NCBI RefSeq assembly: GCF_000775285.1
Contig: NZ_JJML01000041.1
Coordinates: 1-64,000 of the forward strand
DNA length: 64,000 nt
Origin: Neosynechococcus sphagnicola sy1
Lineage (GTDB): Bacteria; Cyanobacteriota; Cyanobacteriia; Neosynechococcales; Neosynechococcaceae
Reading direction: 5' to 3'
The translations under genes were made by a program, and so were the position numbers. This document shows, piece by piece, positions 1-6,589 of this stretch. How positions within the stretch are numbered: position 1 is the stretch's first letter; every line of letters starts with the position of its first letter. The notes under the pieces were generated by a model. That model was not told the DNA's origin and made no database searches. It saw nothing but the letters and a program-made list of their open reading frames with translations.

Positions 1-373
1 CTTTCTTTTTCACTGGGGTGAAGCGTTTTTTTAGGGTAATTTGAAGCCTCTGGAGCATCCGAGCGGTGGTTGAGCGTCCTATCCTGACCCCAGTTGCTTG
101 CTCCAGTTGATCGCGAAGCTCCTCTAGGGTGGCATCATTATTGGCTTCTACAAGCTGTTTTAAAACTTGGAGTTGAGGTTCATTAAGTTTAGTGGGGGTT
201 TGGAGCGTGCGAACTTTAGGGGCAATGTCCCCACTCTGTCGATATTGCTTGAGCAGTTTGTAGATGAAGCTTAAGGCGACTCGAAAGCGCTTCGCTAGCT
301 TTCGTTGAGAGATGCTCTCGCTGTTGTAGGTGTCGATAATTTTCTGGCGTAGATCGACCGAATAGGCTTTCAT
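1..373 (-). CDS. IS630-family transposase, N-terminal (OrfA) part, cut by window edge
   Basis: An open frame starts at ATG 373 and runs off the window, giving 124 visible residues. The beginning (MKAYSVDLRQKIIDTY) and the helix-turn-helix region (ISQRKLAKRFRVALSFIYKL) are typical of the DNA-binding half of cyanobacterial IS630 transposases. About 115 residues in, an A7 run is met (26-32). Read straight on, the frame gives a basic, unfamiliar tail. Slipping back one base gives TLHPSEKE, the usual IS630 continuation into the catalytic half. This gene is therefore probably read by -1 frameshifting. The catalytic DDE part is outside the window. Confidence 0.85.
   Translation of the reverse strand, partial: MKAYSVDLRQKIIDTYNSESISQRKLAKRFRVALSFIYKLLKQYRQSGDIAPKVRTLQTPTKLNEPQLQVLKQLVEANNDATLEELRDQLEQATGVRIGRSTTARMLQRLQITLKKRFTPVKKK
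26..32 (-). promoter_or_regulatory. Probable -1 programmed ribosomal frameshift site (A7) in IS630 transposase
   Basis: On the minus strand the OrfA frame reads CTA AAA AAA CGC. The heptamer A AAA AAA is a canonical slippery site. After a -1 slip the next codons read ACG CTT CAC CCC AGT GAA, encoding the conserved TLHPSE of IS630 transposases. An assembly deletion of one A would look the same, but the other homopolymer anomalies in this window are insertions rather than deletions. Confidence 0.55.
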
Positions 374-420
374 GGCAAGGAGGTGTATCGGTTCTAAATA
401 TTTTACCTCCTACCTTCTCT

Positions 421-1326
421 CTATGATTGTATCCCACTGGAGTGGGAATGGCTATATGATAAACCGACGACTATAAAACTGATAACCATAGTAGGCATAA
501 AGTAACTGTTTGAAGGGAATAAATTTTCCCTCGCCATAACAAGAAGGCGATCAAGTTTTATGCTGTTATCAACACTATTTCCAAGAAAGCCATCTAAATT
601 TAAAAGCTCCCTTCCTTGAACTGCTTTCACCTTGTCAACTATGTTAAACCACACAAGCATCCATATAAAGTAGAAGAGTGTTATTGAGACTTGAATAAGT
701 GAACTTCGGAAATTTAATAAGAAACTGCCACGGACTATATTTGCCTTTAAGGCTGCTTTTATAATCTCAGTTAAATCTGATCCCCATGTCTTTTCAGTAC
801 ACCTAATAGAATAGTTGACTTTAGGTACTTCCAAGTCAGTGTTAGAGAGTAAACTCAAGATCAGCGACCTATGCTTTTTTCTTTTCTTTCCGTAATCGGT
901 ATTTGCAAAAACAGATATTTCTTGTCTTTCTGGAGGTTTTCCTTTACTAAAGGTGACTAAATAACTCCAAGTAAAATTGAATCCAGTGCAGACAACAGAT
1001 CTCGTCTCTTGATGGCTTATTAGGTTGCCAATTGTGTTGAACATGATTGACGAATCATCATCAAAAAACAGTTCAGCTTTGAATTCAAGTAAAAGAGCAT
1101 CATGTTGACGAATGACTCTATTATCAATTTTGGAGTAAAGATCCTGTAAGTTTGTAACATTGACTTCAAATGCGCCTTCAACATATCCTTCAATCTGCTC
1201 TGGCTTACCTAACAACCCAACCATGAAATCTTTAAAGGAGTTCTCATTCAGACCAAACGTGATTGAGTCCTCTGCAAAAATCATTGGTACTGGTTGTATC
1301 TCTTGATTATCTTCCATATGCCTCAT
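421..1326 (-). CDS. Hypothetical membrane-anchored protein, 3' end replaced by IS630
   Basis: This is a 301-residue protein that I do not recognise. The first ~200 residues are soluble and mixed in character. Two hydrophobic helices follow near the C-terminus (about 208-226 and 279-290), suggesting a protein hooked into the membrane by its tail. The last eleven residues (YSHSHSSGIQS) are read from the end of the IS630 element, so the native C-terminus is lost. ATG 1326 gives the longest form, and a second ATG at 1317 begins MEDNQE. The gene lies directly downstream (minus strand) of the attC-like site at 1413-1498, as the body of the next cassette would. Its base composition is AT-richer than the cyanobacterial core genes nearby, which fits transfer. 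Confidence 0.6.
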   Translation of the reverse strand: MRHMEDNQEIQPVPMIFAEDSITFGLNENSFKDFMVGLLGKPEQIEGYVEGAFEVNVTNLQDLYSKIDNRVIRQHDALLLEFKAELFFDDDSSIMFNTIGNLISHQETRSVVCTGFNFTWSYLVTFSKGKPPERQEISVFANTDYGKKRKKHRSLILSLLSNTDLEVPKVNYSIRCTEKTWGSDLTEIIKAALKANIVRGSFLLNFRSSLIQVSITLFYFIWMLVWFNIVDKVKAVQGRELLNLDGFLGNSVDNSIKLDRLLVMARENLFPSNSYFMPTMVISFIVVGLSYSHSHSSGIQS

Positions 1327-1412
1327 TGAAATTTGACTGAATACTCTACTCGCCAGTTTAGTTGATTTGCTTTACGGCTCTCCATTGAGAACTTACTATG
1401 GATACAAGGGTG

Positions 1413-1498
1413 ACCTAACGACCAAGATAAGCGGCGGCAGATAAATTTTGCGTCTTCACCAAGATCTATCGACCGTCCGCTTCATCGACTTGTTAGCT
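1413..1498 (-). other. attC-like cassette recombination site 1
   Basis: Read on the minus strand this 86-bp site starts with AGCTAAC (like the R'' box RYYYAAC) and ends with GTTAGGT, an exact match to the R' box GTTRRRY. The two ends fold on each other: CTAAC, GAT, AAGCGG and CGG on one arm match CTAAC, GAT, AAGCGG and CGG on the other. The R''-side arm carries two extra unpaired bases, a G after GAT and an A after GCGG. Unequal arms with an extrahelical G are the known signature of integron attC sites. The methyltransferase stop codon lies inside the site. No integrase is visible in the window. Confidence 0.7.
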
Positions 1499-2390
1499 GG
1501 CTGACATCTGACATTGTTTCAATTTCTAAGATTCGTCTTCCGATCCATTCGCTAATTGCAGGGACGACGGCGTTGCCAAGGAGTCTCCCTCGACGACCGT
1601 CCATCCGGGAGGAAACCCCATAAGCCTCTCCCACTCTGTCCACGTCAAGTTTCTCGCCACAGAGTATTGGTCGGTCTGAATGGCCTCCTTGATGTCCTCC
1701 AGTTTGGGCACGTAACGTGGGGCAGATGCTCTTTGCCATGGTATACCCGAAGCCGCCGCGACGTTGTACCACAAGCGGATTGTCTCCGAGAGTGCCTTGA
1801 CGAAAATTGGGTCTAGTTTGCGTTTTGCTCGATTCTCTCGACGAAGTATCCCCAGACAATTCGCGACTGTCAGCAAAGAAGTGATAGGCACGTTCCGATC
1901 TAAAACTTGCGACAAAGAAGACTCTGTCTCGATTGTGGGGTAAGCCCGAATGGACAGCGTTACACGATACCCATCCCCCCAAATACCCATTCTCTTCGAG
2001 CGTGTCGATAACTGTCTCAAGAGCGGTGCCTTGTTCTGCGGAGAGCAAGCCGGGCACGTTTTCCATGACCAGCCACGCTGGATGAATTTCTCTAACCAAA
2101 TCCATAAACGTGAAGAAAAGACCACTTCGCTTTCCTGCAAGTCCTGTGCGATCTGTGTTGGCAGTGCTGAGGTCTTGGCAAGGCCATCCGGCACACCACA
2201 AGTCAGAGGTAGGGATAGTTGCTGGGTTGAGGGTTGTGATGTCTTCATGTAAGGGGATATGTGGCCAGTGGCGCTTAAGGATCTTTTGGCAAAAAGGATC
2301 TATTTCACATTGAAATACGACATTCATCCCTGCTCTTTCAAAGCCAAGATCAAAGCCGCCAATGCCAGCGAAGAAGGAGGAGACACGCAT
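1482..2390 (-). CDS. DNA (cytosine-5)-methyltransferase of a type II restriction-modification unit
   Basis: The 302-residue enzyme transfers a methyl group from S-adenosylmethionine to carbon 5 of cytosine. Visible motifs are I (FAGIGGFDLGFERAG, residues 7-21), IV with the catalytic PCQ (70-72), VI (ENV, 110-112), VIII (NRDRVFF, 153-159) and X (GNAVVP, near 272). The target-recognition region lies between VIII and X and is short, so the protein is at the small end of the family. It is divergent from the controller and nuclease genes, with a palindromic operator between them. Modification of host DNA would protect it from the HNH nuclease at 2760-3557. The recognition sequence cannot be deduced. 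Start ATG 2390 begins MRVSSFF, the usual N-terminus. Confidence 0.93.
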   Translation of the reverse strand: MRVSSFFAGIGGFDLGFERAGMNVVFQCEIDPFCQKILKRHWPHIPLHEDITTLNPATIPTSDLWCAGWPCQDLSTANTDRTGLAGKRSGLFFTFMDLVREIHPAWLVMENVPGLLSAEQGTALETVIDTLEENGYLGGWVSCNAVHSGLPHNRDRVFFVASFRSERAYHFFADSRELSGDTSSRESSKTQTRPNFRQGTLGDNPLVVQRRGGFGYTMAKSICPTLRAQTGGHQGGHSDRPILCGEKLDVDRVGEAYGVSSRMDGRRGRLLGNAVVPAISEWIGRRILEIETMSDVSQLTSR

Positions 2391-2455
2391 ATCAAAACTA
2401 GATACAGGGTCTGATAATGGGGCTAATCATAAATGATTTAGTTACCAAAAGCTAC

Positions 2456-2476
2456 TGTAGACGATTTTCGTCTACA
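2456..2476. promoter_or_regulatory. Perfect 21-bp inverted repeat, putative operator of the controller protein
   Basis: Arms TGTAGACGA (2456-2464) and TCGTCTACA (2468-2476) are exact reverse complements separated by TTT. The element lies in the 127-bp divergent region between the methyltransferase start (2390) and the controller start (2518), 41 bp ahead of the latter. Controller (C) proteins of restriction-modification systems bind such repeats to time nuclease expression. The binding itself is inferred. Confidence 0.7.
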
Positions 2477-2517
2477 AATCAATCCTCTCTTAAATAACAT
2501 CTCACTATGAGGTTCAG

Positions 2518-2760
2518 GTGTTAGCGATGGGAGACAAGCAAAATATCAGTGGAGCAAGAATTCGTCAGGTCAGGCTGCAAAATAATTTAGACCAGGTTGA
2601 ATTAGCCGCCGCTCTCAATGTTGATTATGGAATCAAGCTAGAACAGTCCGACATCTCAGAGATTGAGCGTCAAGTCAGATCTCTGAAAGACTATGAACTT
2701 GATGCTATTTCCAAGGTGCTGGATATAGACCCTATCTGGTTACTACGGGGGGATAACTAA
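2518..2760 (+). CDS. Xre/Cro-type HTH regulator, probable restriction-modification controller (C) protein
   Basis: The 80-residue protein consists almost entirely of one helix-turn-helix domain (IRQVRLQNNLDQVELAAALN, then QSDISEIERQVR). This is the size and shape of C proteins that regulate type II restriction-modification systems as dimers. GTG 2518 has GAGG five bases upstream, and an ATG at 2527 is the alternative. Its stop TAA shares one base with the ATG of the HNH nuclease (TAATG), so the two are translated as a coupled pair. The perfect palindrome at 2456-2476 just upstream is the likely operator for autoregulation and for control of the divergent methyltransferase. Confidence 0.85.
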   Translation: MLAMGDKQNISGARIRQVRLQNNLDQVELAAALNVDYGIKLEQSDISEIERQVRSLKDYELDAISKVLDIDPIWLLRGDN

Positions 2761-3557
2761 TGGCAACTGAGCGGAAAAGCCGTGGGCGACAAAAGTTTTT
2801 ACCTCTTGCACCTGTAAGTGAGCAAGAAGTGCCCGGAAACATCAACCGAGAAGTCTGGCTTGAGGAAGTTTGTCAAAAATTTGTATGTCCCAGTGAGGCG
2901 AATAAGTCTTACTATCGAGTGCTTTTGGAAGAACTGTGGCCTGCGGGTCATGGTATTCCAGGCCCGCGTGTAAAAGAAGAAGAACTGAGAGAAGCGATTA
3001 ACCGCTTCAGAAGAAATCAGCATTTAGGCACCCAACCCTATAAACCTTACATAGATGTTTTTCGGCGCTTGCGAGAATTACAAGGCGAGGAAGGCATTAC
3101 CGGGATTGGTAGAGAAGGTAAAACATACCAACTTGTGAGCCTATCCTTGAGTGAAAAGAGAGTGCCACGAATTAAGCTTTCTGATCTAGACTGGCTAAGA
3201 ATCCTAGAGACTTATCAACACAGATGTCCGGTATGTAACCGATCTGAGCCAGAAGTTCGTTTTCAGCAAGACCACAAGATCCCGCGCACTAGAGGCGGAG
3301 GTAACGAACTAAGCAATTGGCAACCCCTTTGTGATGAGTGCAATAATTTCAAAAGTACATCGTGTCGTGGATGTCAATTAGAGTGCGAGATATGTAGTTG
3401 GGCTTTTCCTGAACGGTTTGCTCCACTCCGTCTATCTTCAGATAACATTTCCAGACTTAGGCAAATTGCAGCCAGCACTAACTCAGATCCTCATGATCTG
3501 CTGAACCAGATAGTGACTTGCTTTTTCCTCAATCAAGCTAGTGAAACGGGAGAATAG
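2760..3557 (+). CDS. HNH endonuclease, probable type II restriction enzyme
   Basis: The 265-residue protein has an HNH nuclease core at about 150-200: CPVC (156-159), QDH (170-172), GGGNELSNWQPLC (179-191) and CDEC (191-194). The two CxxC pairs would bind a structural zinc ion and His172 would be the general base. A second cluster, CRGCQLECEIC (202-212), could hold another zinc, which is unusual. The N-terminal ~130 residues, possibly DNA-binding, are unfamiliar. Its place in one unit with a controller and a C5 methyltransferase makes restriction the most likely role. A free-standing homing-type HNH nuclease is the less likely alternative. Start ATG 2760 overlaps the controller stop. Confidence 0.82.
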   Translation: MATERKSRGRQKFLPLAPVSEQEVPGNINREVWLEEVCQKFVCPSEANKSYYRVLLEELWPAGHGIPGPRVKEEELREAINRFRRNQHLGTQPYKPYIDVFRRLRELQGEEGITGIGREGKTYQLVSLSLSEKRVPRIKLSDLDWLRILETYQHRCPVCNRSEPEVRFQQDHKIPRTRGGGNELSNWQPLCDECNNFKSTSCRGCQLECEICSWAFPERFAPLRLSSDNISRLRQIAASTNSDPHDLLNQIVTCFFLNQASETGE

Positions 3558-3712
3558 CATTGAACCTACGCAGTGGAGGATATGACAGAACTGCCACAAC
3601 CCAGAAACGAAGCCAGCTCCTAAGAAACTAAAGCTAATCCAGCGTTAAAAGGCTTGATTGTCGCCACTTGCTTGACAGTTTCTTTTACCATGAAGGTGCG
3701 AAGCGCGTGGAG

Positions 3713-3828
3713 TGCTAATGGGGCGCGAGATAAGCGGAACTCCGACTTGAACGATGCGGAAGCATCGGACGACCAAGGAGTGAAGTGCAACGGAATCCGA
3801 AGGATTCTGCTTCATCGAGTAGTTGGGC
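3713..3828 (-). other. attC-like cassette recombination site 2
   Basis: On the minus strand this site begins with GCCCAAC (exact R'' consensus, 3828-3822) and ends with ATTAGCA (3719-3713), one base off GTTRRRY. The arms pair through GAT, AAGC-GAA and TCC, and the R''-side arm has an extra unpaired G after GAT, as in site 1. Directly beyond the R' box comes CTCCACGCGCTTCGCACCTT, nearly the same leader as at 24321-24418 and 26832-26929. An alternative, longer fold exists: 3713-3730 is complementary, over 14 consecutive bases, to part of 3872-3889. Confidence 0.6.
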
Positions 3829-3914
3829 AGATTGCGAGCTGAAGATTGGAGGTATAACAAACTCGATGAAGTCTCGCGCCCCATTGGGCGAGCAGGCGAG
3901 CCCCGCGAGCGATC

Positions 3915-4001
3915 GCCCAACGGCTCAAATCAGCGGCAGTAGAGGACTTAAAACGAAGCAGAAAGCATCTCGATCTGTCCGCTGCATTTGAATTGTTAGG
4001 C
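3915..4001 (-). other. attC-like cassette recombination site 3 (best example)
   Basis: Read on the minus strand it starts GCCTAAC (R'' box, 4001-3995) and ends GTTGGGC (R' box, 3921-3915), both exact matches to RYYYAAC and GTTRRRY. The arms match almost perfectly through TCAAAT, CAGCGG and CAG. The R''-side arm has one extra G after AAAT and one extra A after GCGG, at the same places as in site 1. At 87 bp it is within the usual attC size. It follows the NYN gene (stop 4057) as a cassette-terminal site should. Between this site and site 2 lie 86 bp without a credible gene. Confidence 0.75.
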
Positions 4002-4056
4002 TGGTTCGCTAGTTATAGCTGGTTCCCAGTAGTTTCTAATATTTATAACATCTGGA

Positions 4057-4734
4057 TTATTTTGCAAGCTCTTTTATTTTCTTATCGTTATAAGATACTT
4101 TGTTATCTGAAACTGTTACTGCGCCTTGTGTTGTCAATAACCTAAAAACTTCTACTGCTGCTTCAGGAGAATCTTTGAACTTATTTTTAATGCTATTAAG
4201 TAGAGTGTCTTTCCTTGCTGGTCTATTTTTACTGTAGGTGACTAGATGCATACAATATATTTTGATTGGTGAGCTTGAAACTGTAGTTTCAACTGTAGTT
4301 TTTGTAGCTTTAGTAGTAGCTTCCTTTTCTTCTTTTTTGTTGCCTATACGTTCTGCCGAACGTCCCTGACCTTTAAGTAAATTTACAACATGATCTAGGT
4401 CAGTATCATTTGAAATGATTACAAAATGTGTTTCTTTGTGTAACTGTTGCATTAAGACTCCAGCAAAAAAGCAAATACAAAAATCTGCTGCATTTTTACC
4501 ACCACTTGTCATCTTAAAAATTCTTAACTTATTTGAACTCATCGTTACACTTAATGGGATGAGCCAGTCAAGAGGTATTTTTGCTCCGGTCTGTGCATAA
4601 CAAATCACAACTTGTGAGAATTGTTCTAAGTTTTCTTGTAGCTGATCAATTTGGCCAGGACAATTTTCTAAGTCAATCAACAGTACTCTACCCACGTCAT
4701 CATTTTTATTGGTACTTTGATTGTCCTCAATCAT
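4057..4734 (-). CDS. NYN/PIN-like nuclease-domain protein
   Basis: In this 225-residue protein, residues ~15-120 look like a NYN (LabA-type, PIN-like) ribonuclease domain. There is an acidic strand end LLIDLENC, a middle NAADFCI, and ISNDTDLDHVV, whose spaced aspartates usually bind Mg2+. The next ~30 residues are low-complexity (K, E, T, V rich). The C-terminal ~75 residues form a small helical, possibly winged, region. Substrate is unknown, and RNA or tRNA cleavage is inferred from the family only. The gene fills the interval between the GTTAGGC box at 4843-4849 and attC-like site 3, so it is a cassette gene. It is AT-rich relative to the chromosome. Confidence 0.75.
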   Translation of the reverse strand: MIEDNQSTNKNDDVGRVLLIDLENCPGQIDQLQENLEQFSQVVICYAQTGAKIPLDWLIPLSVTMSSNKLRIFKMTSGGKNAADFCICFFAGVLMQQLHKETHFVIISNDTDLDHVVNLLKGQGRSAERIGNKKEEKEATTKATKTTVETTVSSSPIKIYCMHLVTYSKNRPARKDTLLNSIKNKFKDSPEAAVEVFRLLTTQGAVTVSDNKVSYNDKKIKELAK

Positions 4735-4842
4735 CGTTCTTCATGAATATAAGCTTGCAAAACAAGCTAACAAAAATGAACACCTAAACGCAACTACTCT
4801 AGCGCAACCACTCTACCGATACGCTTGCAGCAAAGTTAATCA

Positions 4843-4880
4843 GCCTAACTAATACTTAGATCCCATTTTGAGATCTAAGT
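4843..4880 (-). other. Outer junction of the cassette array, with adjacent hairpin
   Basis: GTTAGGC (4849-4843, minus strand) matches the R' consensus and lies where the NYN cassette should begin, but no paired R'' partner is present further out. A perfect 9-bp hairpin follows (arms 4854-4862 and 4872-4880, 9-nt loop). The site could be an attI-like or secondary insertion point, or the hairpin could be a terminator. Confidence 0.35.
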
Positions 4881-5338
4881 AATCCCATGATTTATGCCCA
4901 TTATTTGCGGTGCATCTTGATACATCAAGTATTTCAGGGATTTTATCATGCCTCCTCTGAGTAGCATATATATGGAAAAATTTAAATATAGAAACTCAAT
5001 GGTTAACCACTGAAATCTTTACTTGCAAAGCATTTCGAGAATTATTAGAGGCAATTTTATGAGTACATATCGTCAGAATGCCATCATAACTAACAAAAAT
5101 GGGGTTTTATTCACCACGCTAGCTCTCTGATCTAAGGCTACTTCATGTCCTCCTGCCAGCGCTACCCAACAGCGCTGATCAACCAGCCAGAAGATTTATT
5201 CATTGTCATTCCCCAGCGTTTACTTCATACAGCAGTTTGCGAAACAGTTAAGCACAATCCAGCAATATCACGGTATCCCTGGACTGACCCTGGCTCCGGA
5301 AAAATCTACCCTTGGATCTCCCCTCAAACCCCACCAAT
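4881..5338. other. 458-bp stretch between the cassette island and the DHH-like gene
   Basis: Up to about 5140 the DNA is AT-rich and I see no gene or RNA in it. From 5145 on there are coding-like frames which, if two single bases are removed (in CCCC runs near 5211-5214 and 5321-5324), join the DHH-like gene at 5339. That region may therefore be its missing N-terminus rather than spacer. Confidence 0.35.
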
Positions 5339-6343
5339 GTGAAATACCTGGCAACCACCTACCCGCAACGCATCCCCCAGGGACAGATCTTTATGGTGGA
5401 TGGCACTGTACCGGGATGGCAACCCCAACCAGCAGATTATCACTGGGATCACCACCGCCTAGACGGAGCCCTGATCCAGATCGATGAAATGCCCCTGCCC
5501 CAATCTTTAGAACAGAGCCTGATCACAGAACTCACCATCGGTCAAGAACCCATCCTAGTTACCACCGCCGTTGATGCCGATGCCTGTATTGCCGCCGCCT
5601 GGCTGCAACTGCCCAGGCAACTTCTCCAACAGCCTGAAATCCTGGCGCGATTAAGGGCGATCGCCTTCGACTGTGATCACCTCGGTGTCCCTCCGGCACT
5701 GTCCCACCTGTCAGACTTTGCCGCCAATGCCGTTGCCACCCTTAAACTCCATAGCCAGGAGCTGGCTCAACGCCTGGGTTTATCCGGTAGTCCCAAAAAC
5801 TGGACTGAGGCAGAGCAATCAGCCTTTCACGACAAATCCTTTGAACAAATTACCCAGTGGTTAATTGCCGCCGTTCACGGCGATCGCCCCTGGCCCGGAA
5901 CCCAGGGAGAAGCGGCAGCTTACGGCCAGCAGATCCTGGAAGATAGCCACCTGCTTCTGGTTCAACAGCGCGTGCAATTAATTCAGGGACTGCCCGTATT
6001 TGAGATTCGCGGCATCGGCAAAGCGATCGACCCCCGCGCCTGCCTACAAGCTGGACGAACCCTATGCCCCCCTCGCCCCGAAACTTTAACCGTTCGACGG
6101 CATCGTCTGGGCGGCATTGTCTATACCCTGGGCTGCGACCCAGAACATCCCCTGGTTGGGCAACTTAACTATTGCCAGGGAACCTATCAGCAATTAACCG
6201 CCGCTGAAGTCAGGAAACAATCTACCGCGAGTACCGACCCCTGGGGAGGGCGCAGAACAGTCGGCGGTTCAGGTTGGAATACACCCTCTCTCCTCTCTCC
6301 AGAGGAAGTTGCAGAAATTCTCGTTACTCCCCTCGGGCGATAA
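5339..6343 (+). CDS. DHH-like conserved cyanobacterial protein
   Basis: The protein has about 334 residues from GTG 5339, and TTG 5312 is a longer alternative. It contains DHHRLDG near residue 40 and, further on, VTTAVDADACIAAAWL. These recall the aspartate/histidine metal site of DHH-type phosphoesterases such as RecJ and nanoRNase, but the DHHA1 domain is not evident, so the activity is uncertain. There is no signal peptide or membrane helix. The upstream frames 5145-5342 and 5203-5487 read smoothly into this one if one base is dropped at each of two CCCC runs, which would give a protein near 398 residues. That would follow the insertion pattern seen elsewhere in the window. Its 3' end overlaps the antisense remnant of a PIN-domain gene. 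Confidence 0.7.
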   Translation: MKYLATTYPQRIPQGQIFMVDGTVPGWQPQPADYHWDHHRLDGALIQIDEMPLPQSLEQSLITELTIGQEPILVTTAVDADACIAAAWLQLPRQLLQQPEILARLRAIAFDCDHLGVPPALSHLSDFAANAVATLKLHSQELAQRLGLSGSPKNWTEAEQSAFHDKSFEQITQWLIAAVHGDRPWPGTQGEAAAYGQQILEDSHLLLVQQRVQLIQGLPVFEIRGIGKAIDPRACLQAGRTLCPPRPETLTVRRHRLGGIVYTLGCDPEHPLVGQLNYCQGTYQQLTAAEVRKQSTASTDPWGGRRTVGGSGWNTPSLLSPEEVAEILVTPLGR

Positions 6344-6494
6344 TTTCAGAGACCGGCCTCAGACCATTGCAGCCAGCTAGCTCATCCTGCACCCTATCGG
6401 GAATCACAATTCGACCATAGACCTGGGGTAAAACATGAATCTGGTCGATCAACAGCAAGTAACAGATCCCAGATGTATCTGAAACAACCAGCAT
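6324..6494 (-). pseudogene. Remnant of a PIN-domain (DUF3368/VapC-like) toxin gene
   Basis: From ATG 6494 the frame reads MLVVSDTSGICYLLLIDQI, then LPQVYGRIVIPDRVQDELA. That is the N-terminal third of DUF3368-type PIN ribonucleases, including the first acidic residue (SDTS). After about 56 residues it stops at 6324, inside the end of the DHH-like gene. The other catalytic acidic residues are missing, so it should be inactive. It is probably left over from a deleted toxin-antitoxin pair. Confidence 0.5.
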
Positions 6495-6589
6495 ATCCTG
6501 ACAAAGCAGGCACTCCCCAGAGGAAAAGTGCCAGGAGAAACAAGAAAAAACAGAACGAGTGCAACTAAGACCGCAATCGCTGCCAGGGA

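Larger units (their letters stand above)
1..452 (-). mobile_element. Partial IS630-family insertion sequence (left part outside window)
   Basis: The transposase start and the upstream non-coding end of an IS630-type element lie here, and the rest continues beyond base 1. The outer boundary is not certain. It is placed near 452 because the reading frame of the neighbouring gene turns into unrelated sequence there, next to TA dinucleotides (the IS630 target). A 7-bp hairpin (arms 432-438 and 441-447) sits just inside this end. The element is inserted in the 3' part of the membrane-protein gene at 421-1326. Confidence 0.7.

Noticed and set aside
1556-2313. Plus-strand ORFs opposite the methyltransferase
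   Set aside because: The methyltransferase frame carries all catalytic motifs, so the others are shadows.
3645-3991. Short ORFs on both strands in the 3.6-4.0 kb gap
   Set aside because: They arise from the folded arms of attC-like sites 2 and 3, with no family resemblance.
4854-4880. attI site of a complete integron
   Set aside because: Only one R'-like box and a simple hairpin are present and no integrase gene lies next to it, so it is kept only as a possible array boundary.
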